Assembly: GCF_016863115.1 (NCBI RefSeq)
Contig: NZ_BOOG01000001.1
Coordinates: 1-36,369 of the forward strand
DNA from: Sphaerimonospora thailandensis
Lineage (GTDB): Bacteria > Actinomycetota > Actinomycetes > Streptosporangiales > Streptosporangiaceae
Length of the DNA stretch: 36,369 nucleotides
Reading direction: 5' to 3'
Positions within the stretch are counted from its first letter, which is position 1; each line of letters starts with the position of its first letter. Below are positions 1-12,463 of the stretch, piece by piece. A program made the position numbers and the translations under genes. A model generated the notes under the pieces. The model was not told the origin of the DNA. It worked only from the letters and a program-made list of their open reading frames with translations, and searched no databases.

Positions 1-212
1 CATCTCGCCGAACGGAACCGCTCTATCGTTGTCCATAAGGTCAGGACCAACCCTCCTGATCCAGGACCCGTCCGGTGTGCTACCACCGCGACGGGTCCGC
101 CTTTTCACGTAGCGGATCCAACTCAACGCTGTACGTAGTCGTCTTGCTAGTGGACGATGGAGGACGGAAGCGGACTCCCCCAACGTCCGCCTGCTCACGG
201 ACGAGGTACTTG

Positions 213-1484
213 ATGGAAGACGTTCCGGCTTGGGCCGCTCGACTTCGCAACGAGCGCCGCGAACGATGCTGGTCACCGAAGGAAATGGTCCGGCAGATGA
301 TCGAAGCAGCCGACGAGCAGGTGCGCACTCACCTGCCGACTCGTGAATCGCTGCTCAGGATGCTGCGAATGTGGGAGACGGGGAAGCGCCGACCACGTGA
401 CCCCTATCCCATGCTGCTCGCACGTGCCCTCGGAATCAGCGAAGAGGCGTTGTTCGGCGAAGCCACCGCTCTGAACGTCGCCGGCGAGCTCGGTGTCTTA
501 GAGTCGGCCTATGCCGAGTCGAAGCAACACGACATCCTGGAGACATGTGTTAGTACGATCGGGATCACCCTGTACCCGCCTCACCAGGGCCCTGTAGCTC
601 CGGAGCTTGTCGTGTACTTCCTTGAACAGCTTCCCGGTCATTACAAAGCGGACATGTGGCTTGGTCCGCGCCATCTCATCCCAACCGTTGCGACTCAGGC
701 GCAGCTCATCAGGGAGCTCGTCCATGCCGCTGATGCGCCCGTACGCCGCAGCCTGTTGAACGCCGGTGTCGCGTACGCAGCGCTACTGGGCTGGCTGTAC
801 CAGGATGCGGGCGACACCCAGCGCTCAGGAGCCTGGCGCGACGTCGCCCTGGACATGGCTCACCGCTCTCAGGACCCGCAACTCATCAGCTACGCCCTCA
901 CCAACAAGGCGATGCTCGCGATCGATCTACAGGATGGGCACGGAGCCGTCGACTACGCCGAGGCCGCCTTGACCAACGAGAGCAAGCTGTGCCCGAAAGT
1001 GCAGGTACTCGCGCTGGTCCATCAAGCACACGGTCATTCGATGCTGCCGGAGAAGAACAAAGACCTGGTCGACCGACTGCTGGACCATGCGGCCGAACTC
1101 GTAGACCATGTCGACGACGAGCACCCCTGGGGCAACGCCTGCCGTCGCTCCATCGGATACATCGACGTCCAGCGAGCGACCACCTATCTACGGCTCGGCG
1201 CCTACCAGGAGGCCGTCGCGCTCTGGGACCGAATCCTCGGCTCAGCGCCAGAGTCGGCCCAGCGCGACAATGGCGTGTTCTGGGCGCGGCAGGCGGGAGC
1301 CCTGGCGGCAATCCCTGAACCAGAGCGAGTCGTTCAGATCGCGTCGGCTACCGCGGCGATCGCCGAAAGAACCGGATCATCGAGGCTGCGCCAGGAGCTG
1401 AAGGCCATTCCGCGCCGCGCGAGCGCATGGGCAGGTACGGCACCTGGCCGGGAATTGGCTGAGATCATCTCTCAGTTTGCCTGA
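213..1484 (+). CDS. XRE-family helix-turn-helix regulator with TPR-like helical tail
   Basis: A 423-aa protein. The first ~85 residues look like an N-terminal Cro/C1-type helix-turn-helix domain, including a WETGKRRPRDPY segment and the LARALGISEEALF helix typical of XRE proteins. The remaining ~335 residues are Ala/Leu-rich helices without membrane segments and resemble the TPR-like ligand or peptide-sensing tail of many actinomycete regulators. The reading frame is open upstream to 75, but the ATG at 213 is preferred because the domain begins there and a GAGG sequence lies 7 bases upstream. The dehydratase gene follows on the same strand after a 22-base gap, so the two may be co-transcribed. 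The target genes cannot be deduced. The family call is from sequence features; a role as a DNA-binding regulator is inferred from the family. Confidence 0.8.
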   Translation: MEDVPAWAARLRNERRERCWSPKEMVRQMIEAADEQVRTHLPTRESLLRMLRMWETGKRRPRDPYPMLLARALGISEEALFGEATALNVAGELGVLESAYAESKQHDILETCVSTIGITLYPPHQGPVAPELVVYFLEQLPGHYKADMWLGPRHLIPTVATQAQLIRELVHAADAPVRRSLLNAGVAYAALLGWLYQDAGDTQRSGAWRDVALDMAHRSQDPQLISYALTNKAMLAIDLQDGHGAVDYAEAALTNESKLCPKVQVLALVHQAHGHSMLPEKNKDLVDRLLDHAAELVDHVDDEHPWGNACRRSIGYIDVQRATTYLRLGAYQEAVALWDRILGSAPESAQRDNGVFWARQAGALAAIPEPERVVQIASATAAIAERTGSSRLRQELKAIPRRASAWAGTAPGRELAEIISQFA

Positions 1485-1506
1485 ATCATCGAGATGGAGA
1501 ATACGG

Positions 1507-1815
1507 ATGCTCCCTCAGCCGCTGTCCGAAGAGGAGATCGCCGCTAGTCTGGCCGACCTACCGGGATGGGAACGCCAAGGCCAGGCCATTGCCCGTACGT
1601 TCAAGCACACCTATCACGAGTGTGTGCACCTGGCGATGTACGTGGCGGCCAAGGCCCGGGAGGTCGGCCACCATCCCGACATCCACATCACCTGGCAACG
1701 AGTCCGCTTTGTGATCACCACCCACGACGCCGGAAGCCGTCTCACAGCCAAGGACTTCGAGCTCGCACGCCACATTGACGCGATCGCCGCCGGTCACAGC
1801 GCCGAAGCGGCGTAA
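1507..1815 (+). CDS. 4a-hydroxytetrahydrobiopterin dehydratase (pterin-4-alpha-carbinolamine dehydratase)
   Basis: A 102-aa protein, the usual length of the PCD/DCoH family. The family's catalytic signature is visible: HHP at residues 55-57, a third histidine at 60 (HPDIH), then WQRVRF and TTHDAGSRLT with His73. The enzyme dehydrates 4a-hydroxytetrahydrobiopterin in pterin cofactor recycling. In actinomycetes without aromatic amino-acid hydroxylases its role is often unclear. The ATG at 1507 is chosen over an in-frame one at 1477 because the latter overlaps the preceding gene, while a GGAG motif sits just upstream of 1507. No pterin-dependent hydroxylase is present in the window, so its physiological partner is unknown. 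Confidence 0.92.
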   Translation: MLPQPLSEEEIAASLADLPGWERQGQAIARTFKHTYHECVHLAMYVAAKAREVGHHPDIHITWQRVRFVITTHDAGSRLTAKDFELARHIDAIAAGHSAEAA

Positions 1816-2038
1816 CCCTCAAAAGCCTTAGCACTCCGAACCATGGATGCACTGTTCGTGGAGATCGACAAGGTCCGCTTGTCCGCCGCCCGTAGGTAGA
1901 ACGCACAAAAATCAGTTACACCGATTACGGGACAGAGCCGATGACCGACCTGGACAGACCCGGTCGCCTTTTGGGCTCCTCTGGCTGGAGTACGGATGAG
2001 CTTGGTCGGCTCGTGCTTGGCTGCCAAACGAAACCCTT

Positions 2039-2069
2039 TTCTTGATCGACTGGCTCGGGCGATCAAGAA
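2039..2069. repeat. 10-bp perfect inverted repeat, 11-base loop
   Basis: The arms TTCTTGATCG (2039-2048) and CGATCAAGAA (2060-2069) are exactly complementary. It sits inside the convergent intergenic region, about 225 bases past the dehydratase stop, and could be a terminator or a protein-binding palindrome. Confidence 0.6.
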
Positions 2070-2246
2070 TCATTATGGTCGCGTTTATCGTCTCCACGTC
2101 GGAATGCCGCCAGTTGCTCGTGCTTGCCAGAGGTAAGCATTCAGGCCGAGCGCATTGCGACATCGAGCGATCACCATGTGTCACCATCACAAGCCCCGCT
2201 GATCCGTTCAGCGGACTCCTTCAGAAGATCAAGTGATCGACAATCA

Positions 2247-2307
2247 ATCGATCATGACGTTGTTGCTACGAAACCCGCGTTTTTCCAGCAACAACGTCAT
2301 GATCGAT
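2247..2307. repeat. 21-bp perfect inverted repeat, 19-base loop
   Basis: The arm 2247-2267 is the exact reverse complement of 2287-2307. Inside the loop, AAA (2271-2273) can pair with TTT (2281-2283), which extends the hairpin. A perfect 21-bp AT-leaning stem is unusual in this high-GC setting. Candidate explanations are a strong bidirectional terminator, a structured small RNA, or the paired ends of a miniature transposable element. Confidence 0.75.
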
Positions 2308-2398
2308 GGCGAAGCAACACGCCCGAGGATGCAACGCCTCCGACAAAAGGCACAAACCGGAACGATCCGCAGTGGGCCACCGATCTGGGACCTCCAAC

Positions 2399-2419
2399 GT
2401 GGTCACACAGTGTGATCAC
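2399..2419. repeat. 21-bp near-perfect palindrome
   Basis: GTGGTCACAC and GTGTGATCAC flank a single central A. Nine of ten pairs are Watson-Crick and one is G-T. The shape is that of a dimeric regulator operator, but it lies downstream of both neighbouring genes, so an operator role would need an unrecognised transcript here. Confidence 0.5.
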
Positions 2420-2496
2420 TCAATGCCGAAATGTACTTGGGCTGAATACTTACTGCCAGAGGTGTGCCCGTCTCGCCAGGCGAGAACGTTTCAGCT

Positions 2497-2874
2497 CTAC
2501 CGCAGCACGTAGCTGGCGATTATGTGGCTGAGGTGAATGATGTCGGAGCTTCCCTTGAACTCGAAGCGGACTTTGCCCAGGCCACTGAACCAGAGCTCCA
2601 GCTCGGCGTCCATGTCGAAGGTTCCCGCGGTCTCGATTGACCATGCCTGGACCTTGCTGTAGGGCAGGGAGGAGAAGTCGCGCTTCTTCCCGGTAAGTCC
2701 TTGGACGTTGACCGCGATGATGCGCTTGTCGGTGAAGACGACGAAGTCCCGGACGGTTTTGTAGGAGGAGATGATCTGTTCACTATGGAGCATGAGGGGG
2801 GCCACGGCCGGACCGATATCTTCCGGTCGACACGGGCTCAGCTTGAAGAGAGAGTCGCTCTTGAAATCAATCAT
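2497..2874 (-). CDS. PH domain-containing protein (bacterial PH-like, DUF1696 type)
   Basis: A 125-aa cytosolic protein with alternating beta strands and a C-terminal helix, as in bacterial PH-domain proteins (bPH_1/YvbH-like). Visible landmarks are the early E-Q-I-I-S-S-Y-K strand, VFTDKRIIAVN (residues ~46-56), the QGLTGKKRDFSSLPYSKV turn and the acidic DMDAELELWFSGLG strand. The family forms oligomeric rings in known structures; its ligand is generally unknown. The start is the ATG at 2874, with AGGTGATC upstream as a modest ribosome site. It lies downstream of the methylase gene on the same strand, separated by 184 bp with a hairpin, so it is probably transcribed separately. A link to the defence genes is not shown. 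Confidence 0.85.
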   Translation of the reverse strand: MIDFKSDSLFKLSPCRPEDIGPAVAPLMLHSEQIISSYKTVRDFVVFTDKRIIAVNVQGLTGKKRDFSSLPYSKVQAWSIETAGTFDMDAELELWFSGLGKVRFEFKGSSDIIHLSHIIASYVLR

Positions 2875-3011
2875 TTCGCTAGATCACCTGTCTCAAGGGA
2901 GTGGACTGGCTTGAGGTAACGAAGCGGCGAAACGGACGGTGAGGAGGTCGACTCGTCCGGTGCCGACGTATGGTACGGATCATAGGAGGGCGACTGCAGC
3001 ATGGTTGGCGA

Positions 3012-3035
3012 GGTGTCCCGCAAGATGCGGACACC
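3012..3035 (-). terminator. Hairpin after the methylase gene
   Basis: GGTGTCC (3012-3018) pairs with GGACACC (3029-3035), and GCA/TGC extends the stem past a one-base bulge. It lies 24 bases beyond the methylase stop on the minus strand. There is no T-run, which is common for actinobacterial stem-loop terminators. Confidence 0.5.
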
Positions 3036-3058
3036 CCTGGTGGCGACCCCTGCCTGGG

Positions 3059-6853
<3,795 letters not shown>

Positions 6854-6880
6854 GCCGAGCAGCCGTACGGTATCGGGCTT

Positions 6881-7226
6881 GGGGGGCGTGGCCGGGCACG
6901 GCCAGCGCGAAGCTCGGCGTGACCGTCGTGTCGTGCTCGGGCACGTCGATCGCGAGGTGGTCGAGGCTGCCGTCGGTCGGGGCGATGTGTACGGCGTCGC
7001 CCCAGCGCAGCAGGCCGCGCAGCACGTGTTCGATCCAGGCGCGGCGGTCGCGGCCCTTCTGCCAGCCGGCGTGGGCGAGGCGGAGCCGTTCGAGCTGCTG
7101 CTTGTCGACCGCGTCGAGGGCCGGCCAGGTGGTGCGCAGCACCGGGAGGCTGAGGAACGGCCCGGTCACCTCGACCAGGCTCAGCCAACCCTGGTGGTCG
7201 AAGTCCCGGCTGAACCTTTTTCTCAT
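6881..7226 (-). pseudogene. N-terminal segment of the DrmMI-like methylase, separated by a frameshift
   Basis: From the ATG at 7226 the frame encodes about 114 sensible residues (MRKRFSRDFDHQGWLSL ... SFALAVPGHAP). After the G run at 6881-6886 this frame reads on as Arg/Pro-rich out-of-frame sequence until 4959. Dropping one base in that run joins GHAP directly to KPDTVRLLGM of the main body. The start codon overlaps the helicase stop as ATGA, showing translational coupling and confirming that this is the genuine start of the methylase gene. The break may be a sequencing error, a decayed gene or the OFF state of a slipping tract. Confidence 0.75.
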
Positions 7227-10200
7227 CGGGTGGCCTCCCGCCTCGGCACGACGAAGACAACGGCCACCGGGAACCGGTGCGGCCGGGGGTCGCGGTAGCG
7301 CGCCGCGATCGCCGCCAGCTCCCGGTCGCGCTCGCGGCCGAGGCCGGTCAGGCGTTCCTCCCAGGATCTGCGGTCCCTGCGGTATTGGTCGCGCTCTTCC
7401 CTGCTGCCGGCCGCCTCGATGCGGCTGATCAGCGCGTTGCCCTGGTCGCCTTCGGCGATCTTGGCCCGCAGGGTGGCCTCGAACCGATCCAGGCCGGCTG
7501 TGAGGCGGTCCTGCTCGGCCGCCATGCGCTGGGCGAGCTTACGCTGCAGCTGGTCGCGTTTCTGGTCCTTGCCGTCGATCCGCCAGTCGATGGACTGCAG
7601 GACCGAGTCGCCGATCTTCGGCCAGGCCTCGGCGAGGCGGTGCCGTACGGGCGCGGAGGCAGGGGTGCCGCCCGTGAGGGCGCGGTCGAGGATGCCGCCG
7701 AGCACGGTGAGGTTCTCCAGGCGGCGGAACCGGCCGGTCTCCGGCACCCAGCCACCCGCGTGGAGGACCTCCTCGTGCAGCCGCACACCGTCGCCGCCGA
7801 CCAGGACGAACCGGCAGAACGCGCCGACCAGCGTGGTCTCCAGCGCCGGGTCGTCGCTGACGACGGCGGTGACGCGGCGCAGGCCGATCTCGGCGTTGGA
7901 GACGGCGGCGCGCAGCAGCCGGGTGGACATTCCGACGAGCGGATGACCCAGGTGGGCGAGCACGACGTCGTCGCGCACCCGGCCCTCCGGGTCGAGCGTC
8001 GCCTCGGGATCGAACGTCACCGGCCGCTGGCGCGGCTGCTCGTCCCGGCCGGCGGGCCTGGCCAGCAGGCCGGCCGCCGCCCGCGCCCACGACCCGGTGA
8101 GCGGCGGCACGCCCCACAGGCCCTCGGTGAGGTGCTTCTCGTCGAGGTGCGGCTTGAGCGGCTGCTGCCTGGCCAGCTCCAGCGCGGTGTCCACGACCCG
8201 CTTGACGTTCGCCGGGGTGATCCGCAGCTCGGCGACCGTGTCGGTCAGGTTGGCGCGGAGCTTGCGTACCTGCTCGCCGACGTTCGCCTCGGCCGGCACC
8301 GCGCCCGCCGAGCCGCCCGCCGAACCGCCCGCCGAGCCGCCCGCCTGCTCGACGTCGTAGTCGGCGATGTCGCCGAGCATGCGGCGCTGTACAGCCCGGG
8401 CCAGCACGGCGTTGACCGAGCCGAGGTCCTCCTCCATCCGGGCGACCTTGTTCGCCACCCGGGACAGGAACTCCAGGTCAGCCTCGTAGGAGTCGACGGC
8501 GCCGTCCCAGCCGGTACCGATGAAGTGGCGGATGTCCGGCGTGCGCTTCTGGCCCCACCGGTCGACGCGGCCGATCCGCTGCTCCAGCTTGTTCGGGTTG
8601 AACGGGATGTCGTAGTTGACCAGCCGGTGGCAGTGGTTCTGCAGGTCGATGCCCTCGCTGGCGGCGTCGGTCGCGATGAGGATCCGCACCGGATGCTCGG
8701 CCGGGTCCTTCTGGAAGGCCACGCGCAGCTGCTCGCGTTCGACGGCCGACAGGCCGCCGTGCAGTACGGCCAGGCGGTCGCCGGCGAGGTCCTCCTGGCG
8801 CAGCAGCTCGACCAGCCAGCGCTGCGTGTCGCGATATTCGGTGAACACCACGACCCGCTCGTTGGTCCAGTGCGCGTCGGGGCGGCAGACCGCCCGCAGA
8901 TAGTCGATGAGCTGCCGGGCCTTGGCGTCGGGGGCGGACTCGTAGTCGCGGGCCCGGTCGCGCATCCGGGTCAGCAGCTCGACCTGCTCGGCGCCGGTGA
9001 CGCCCTGCAGCGGCGACGCCATGGAGATCGCGTCGTCCTCGGCCTGGGCGAGCGGATCGTCGTCGAGGGTCGCGGTGTCGTCCCAGAAGTCCTCCAGCCA
9101 CTCCTCCTCCCCCTCGTCGAGGGGCGCGGCGGCGGAGGGCACAGGCTCCCGCACCGTGTCCAGGTAGACGTCGAGGGTGTGCGCGAACGCGGCGGGGCTG
9201 GAGAACAGGCGCTTCTTCAGCAGCAGCGTGACCAGGTCGGCGGCCTTGCGGCCCTTCGTGCCGGCGTTGAGCGTCGCGCGGCGGGCCTTCGCGAACCGTT
9301 TGAGCAGCTCGTGCACCGCGCGTTCGTCGGCCGGGTACGCCACCGGGATCGCGCGGGCCTCCCGCTCGATGAAGCGCTTGGTGCCGTCGGCGTTGACGAT
9401 GTGCCGCTTGAGGCGGCGGATCACCGTCTCCTTCACGGCCGCCGGGTCGGGGTCGACGCCGCGGGCGAACCGCTGGTCGTCGATGATCTCCAGCAGGGCC
9501 GTGAACGACGCCTGATAGCCGTTGTGCGGGGTCGCCGACAGGAACAGCCGGTGGGTGAAGTGCGGGGCCAGGCGGCGGATCAGCTTGGTCTGCTGGGAGT
9601 CGACCGCGTAGACCTGGCGCGGCGCGGCCGGGGCGACGTGGTGGGCCTCGTCGAGGATCAGCAGGTCGAAGCGGCGGTCCATGGCGGCCGGGTCGAGGAC
9701 CTCGTCGAGCAGCCGCTGGGCCTTCTGGCCGCGCAGCCACGGCAGGCTGACGATGCTGAGCGGATAGACCGTGAACGGGTTGGCCGCGCTGCCGTGGGTG
9801 CGGCGGACCAGCGCGCACCGCTCGGTGTCGATGATCGTGAAGTCGAGGCCGAACTTCTCGGCCATCTCGTCCTGCCATTTGAGCGTGAGCCCGGCCGGAC
9901 AGACAATCATGATTTTTCGTGCTCTGTGGCGGAGAAGCAGCTCCTGCGCGACAAGTCCGGCTTCGATGGTCTTGCCGAGGCCGACGTCGTCGGCGAGCAG
10001 CAGGTTCACCCTCGGCGCGTCCAGGGCCCGGGAGACCGGTTCGAGCTGGTAGTCCTCGATGGCCACGCCCGAGCGGTACGGCGCCTGCAACGTCTTCACG
10101 TCAGCACTGGTGACCGCCGACCAGCGGATGGCGTCCAGGAACGCGGCGAGCCGCTCGGGCGAGTCGAACCCGTCGGGCGTCACCTCGGGCAGCGAACCGC

Positions 10201-10393
10201 TCGGCAGCACGCGGCGGCCCGGCTCGATCTCCCACACGACGTCGAGCGTGTCGCCGTACCGGCCGTCCTCCACGCTCTGCAGCGTGACCAGCGTGCTGAC
10301 GCCCGAGCCGTCGACGTCGCTCACCACCCATCGCTGGCCGCGTACGGCGACCAGTTCCCCGATGGACGGCTCCCGCGATGTCGCAGTCGTCAC
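7223..10393 (-). CDS. SNF2-family DEAH helicase, DrmD-like (DISARM)
   Basis: A protein of ~1056 aa with a complete SF2/SNF2 motor. Walker A DDVGLGKT is at ~135-142, the DEAH box (LLILDEAHH) at ~248-251, motif III LSATPHNG at ~290, then VVVFTEYRDTQRW, the motif V region ATDAASEGIDLQ and motif VI QRIGRVDRWGQ. A long helical C-terminal half follows, with a Gly-Gly-Ser-Ala linker repeated three times (plus-strand 8300-8345). Size, motif spelling and coupling to an Eco57I-like methylase match DrmD of class 1 DISARM, a restriction-like anti-phage system. The GTG at 10393 is preferred, with GGCGAGGAG five bases upstream. An in-frame GTG at 10429 is possible but has its GGAGG only three bases away. 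The drmA, drmB and drmC partners are not in this window, so it may act as a two-gene system or be a remnant. Confidence 0.82.
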   Translation of the reverse strand: MTTATSREPSIGELVAVRGQRWVVSDVDGSGVSTLVTLQSVEDGRYGDTLDVVWEIEPGRRVLPSGSLPEVTPDGFDSPERLAAFLDAIRWSAVTSADVKTLQAPYRSGVAIEDYQLEPVSRALDAPRVNLLLADDVGLGKTIEAGLVAQELLLRHRARKIMIVCPAGLTLKWQDEMAEKFGLDFTIIDTERCALVRRTHGSAANPFTVYPLSIVSLPWLRGQKAQRLLDEVLDPAAMDRRFDLLILDEAHHVAPAAPRQVYAVDSQQTKLIRRLAPHFTHRLFLSATPHNGYQASFTALLEIIDDQRFARGVDPDPAAVKETVIRRLKRHIVNADGTKRFIEREARAIPVAYPADERAVHELLKRFAKARRATLNAGTKGRKAADLVTLLLKKRLFSSPAAFAHTLDVYLDTVREPVPSAAAPLDEGEEEWLEDFWDDTATLDDDPLAQAEDDAISMASPLQGVTGAEQVELLTRMRDRARDYESAPDAKARQLIDYLRAVCRPDAHWTNERVVVFTEYRDTQRWLVELLRQEDLAGDRLAVLHGGLSAVEREQLRVAFQKDPAEHPVRILIATDAASEGIDLQNHCHRLVNYDIPFNPNKLEQRIGRVDRWGQKRTPDIRHFIGTGWDGAVDSYEADLEFLSRVANKVARMEEDLGSVNAVLARAVQRRMLGDIADYDVEQAGGSAGGSAGGSAGAVPAEANVGEQVRKLRANLTDTVAELRITPANVKRVVDTALELARQQPLKPHLDEKHLTEGLWGVPPLTGSWARAAAGLLARPAGRDEQPRQRPVTFDPEATLDPEGRVRDDVVLAHLGHPLVGMSTRLLRAAVSNAEIGLRRVTAVVSDDPALETTLVGAFCRFVLVGGDGVRLHEEVLHAGGWVPETGRFRRLENLTVLGGILDRALTGGTPASAPVRHRLAEAWPKIGDSVLQSIDWRIDGKDQKRDQLQRKLAQRMAAEQDRLTAGLDRFEATLRAKIAEGDQGNALISRIEAAGSREERDQYRRDRRSWEERLTGLGRERDRELAAIAARYRDPRPHRFPVAVVFVVPRREATR

Positions 10394-10763
10394 ATTCACT
10401 CCTCGCCGCCACCCCTTGCCGGCGTTCACCGGCCTCCGCTACACCAAGACACAGTAAGGGCATCTTCCTAACGACCGGCGAAAACGGTCCAAGTCCGCCG
10501 ACCCGAAGATCCACCTGATAACGCACGGCGGAATCTACGCCAGTCGGGACTACTTTTCCATATGTTTGTGTTTTCAATTCACGATCGATACCACCGTGAC
10601 TTGAAACCTGGCGGCCCCCTGCACTGCCAAGGTCGACTAGCTTTGATCATGAGCGGCCGGGGTCCGGATGGCCGGACAAGGTGAACAGGGCGATCAGGTG
10701 AGCAGGCGGGCAGGTGGCGTGAGCCAGGAGACGCCTCCCTGCGGGGAGGAGGGGAGACAAGCT
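10394..10763. other. Divergent intergenic region between helicase and glycosyltransferase genes
   Basis: These 370 bp separate divergent genes and must carry both promoters. A weak candidate for the plus strand is TTGTGT (10566-10571), 17 bases before TACCAC (10589-10594). I see no convincing small gene. Plus-strand frames from 10668 are the untranslated upstream part of the glycosyltransferase frame. Confidence 0.45.
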
Positions 10764-12401
10764 GTGCGGATCGACCCGCGCCGGTCCGTGCGGACATGGA
10801 ACCGTACGCTCACGGTGGCCGCCGCGGCCGTGATGGCCCTCGCGGGATGGCAGAACCGCTGGATCAGCGACGACGGCCTGATCGCCGTACGGACCATCCG
10901 GCAGCTGCTCGCGGGCAACGGACCGGTCTTCAACATCGGTGAACGCGTCGAGGCCAACACCAGCATGGCCTGGACCTGTCTGGTCGCGCTGGTCTCCTGG
11001 GTGAGCCGGGGCGACGTGGCCTACGTCTCGGTCGTGCTCGGCCTGGTATGCACGGTCGGCGCCGTGGTGTTCGCCATGCTCGGCGCCATCGCCCTGCACG
11101 GCGGCTCGCGCCCGCTCCTGCCGGCCGGCGTGCTGATCGTCCTCGCGTTGCCGCCGTTCTGGGAGTTCGCGACCTCCGGCCTGGAGACCGGACTGGTGTT
11201 CGCGTGGATAGGTTCGTCCTGGTGGCTGCTGGTCCGGGCGGCTTCGGGCGGCCCGGCGCTCCCGCTGGTGGTCGTCCTCGGTCTCGCGCCGCTCGTCCGG
11301 CCCGAGCTGGCCCTGGTCTACCCGGTCTTCTTCGCCGCGTTGCTCGTACTGCGGCAGCCGGGATGGCGTGGCGCCGCCCGCTGGTTCGCGATTTCGATGG
11401 CCCTGCCGGTGGCCTGCCAGATCTTCCGGATGGGCTACTACGGGCTGCTCGTACCGAACACCGCCCTCGCCAAAGAGGCCGGTGAGAGCCGGTGGGCGCG
11501 TGGTCTCCTCTACGCCGGGGACACCCTGCTGACCTACCAGCTCATCGGCCCACTGCTGGTGGTCATCCCGCTGTCGCTGTGGGTCTGCCGCACGCGCCGC
11601 GATCTCATCCTGTCGATGGCCCCGCTCACGGCCGGGGCGCTGATGACGGTGTACGTCCTGAGGGTCGGCGGCGACTTCATGCACGGCCGGATGATGCTGC
11701 CGGTTCTGCTGCTCGTCCTGCTCCCCGCCATGGTCCTGCCGCCGCGCGCCATGACCGGGCTCGCCTGCGCCACCGTGACGCTGTGGGCCGTGGTCTGCGC
11801 CGTGGCGTTCCGAGTGCCGTACGCCCAGGACATCGGACCCGACGGGATCGCGGACGAGCGCGGCTTCTACGTCCGGTGGACTGGGGACCCGCATCCGGTC
11901 ACCGCCGAGCCCTACATCCACGCCAGATCGGACCCGCCGAGCCTGCGCGACGCCACCGGCCTGCACGCCCCGGGCACGGGATTGGGACCGGTGCCGCTCC
12001 GCACCGACCAACCCGCCCGTCTGGCGGTCGCGGGCAACGTGCTCGGCTCCCTGGGAGCGTCGTTCCCGCTGGACGTCCTCGTCGTCGACCGGCTCGGCCT
12101 GGCCAACGCCCTCGGCGGTCACATGGCCCTCGCGTGCGGGCGGCGAGTCGGGCACGAGAAGCCGCTTCCCGTCGAGTACATCGCCGCCGACTACATGGCT
12201 CCGGGGACCTCGCTGTCGGACGGGCGGTTCCAGGCCGAGGTGGAGCGGATCACAGGAGAGCTGGACACCGGCCGGTTCCGGGACCTGCTGGACGCCACGA
12301 GGGCCCCGCTGACCCTCCGCCGGTTCTGGGACAACCTGGTGGGCGCCCCCGCACGTACGGCCTTCCGGTTTCCCACCGGGAACGCTTCCTGTTCCTCCTG
12401 A
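10764..12401 (+). CDS. AftB-like GT-C membrane glycosyltransferase
   Basis: A 545-aa polytopic membrane protein with about ten hydrophobic segments in its first ~350 residues, followed by a soluble C-terminal domain. Near the N-terminus are SDDGLIAVRTIRQLL and GERVEANTSMAW. The acidic pair DD after the first membrane helix is the usual catalytic site of GT-C enzymes using lipid-linked sugars, and the sequence resembles AftB, the terminal beta-1,2-arabinofuranosyltransferase of mycobacterial arabinan (GT89). In a non-mycolate actinomycete the acceptor may be another cell-wall or secreted glycan. The start is the GTG at 10764, seven bases after a very strong GGAGGAGGGGAG site (10745-10756); the frame is open 32 codons further upstream. 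A hairpin follows the gene at 12464-12486. Family assignment is from memory of the motif; the donor and acceptor are inferred. Confidence 0.75.
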   Translation: MRIDPRRSVRTWNRTLTVAAAAVMALAGWQNRWISDDGLIAVRTIRQLLAGNGPVFNIGERVEANTSMAWTCLVALVSWVSRGDVAYVSVVLGLVCTVGAVVFAMLGAIALHGGSRPLLPAGVLIVLALPPFWEFATSGLETGLVFAWIGSSWWLLVRAASGGPALPLVVVLGLAPLVRPELALVYPVFFAALLVLRQPGWRGAARWFAISMALPVACQIFRMGYYGLLVPNTALAKEAGESRWARGLLYAGDTLLTYQLIGPLLVVIPLSLWVCRTRRDLILSMAPLTAGALMTVYVLRVGGDFMHGRMMLPVLLLVLLPAMVLPPRAMTGLACATVTLWAVVCAVAFRVPYAQDIGPDGIADERGFYVRWTGDPHPVTAEPYIHARSDPPSLRDATGLHAPGTGLGPVPLRTDQPARLAVAGNVLGSLGASFPLDVLVVDRLGLANALGGHMALACGRRVGHEKPLPVEYIAADYMAPGTSLSDGRFQAEVERITGELDTGRFRDLLDATRAPLTLRRFWDNLVGAPARTAFRFPTGNASCSS

Positions 12402-12410
12402 TCCTCCCGG

Positions 12411-12448
12411 GCCCTCATGCGTCGGCGGGGCCCTCATGCGTCGGCGGG
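12411..12448. repeat. 19-bp perfect tandem duplication
   Basis: The unit starting GCCCTCATGCGTC occurs twice in direct succession (12411-12429 and 12430-12448), immediately after the glycosyltransferase stop. It looks like a replication-slippage duplication with no apparent coding role. Confidence 0.8.
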
Positions 12449-12463
12449 GCGAGGCCGGAAATC

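Larger units (their letters stand above)
1816..2496. other. Palindrome-rich convergent intergenic region without a recognisable gene
   Basis: This 681-bp stretch lies between two convergent genes. None of its short open frames resembles a known protein or has convincing codon use, and its GC content is visibly lower than that of its neighbours. It holds three notable inverted repeats, at 2039-2069, 2247-2307 and 2399-2419, and many GATC/GATCA words. It could be a decayed insertion, a bidirectional terminator zone or a small-RNA locus. The sequence does not decide between these. Confidence 0.6.

Noticed and set aside
7277-10471. Plus-strand frame of more than 1000 codons opposite the helicase gene
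   Set aside because: It is an antisense shadow of high-GC codons. It has no domain, and the minus frame carries all SNF2 helicase motifs.
10574-10630. tRNA-like 3' end (minus strand, a TTTCAAGTC T-loop look-alike) that could mark an island attachment site
   Set aside because: The flanking bases do not form the 5-bp T-stem, and no acceptor or anticodon arm is present.
10647-12437. Minus-strand 596-codon frame opposite the glycosyltransferase
   Set aside because: Low-complexity Arg/Gly/Gln/His composition without domains; the plus frame has membrane helices and a perfect ribosome site.
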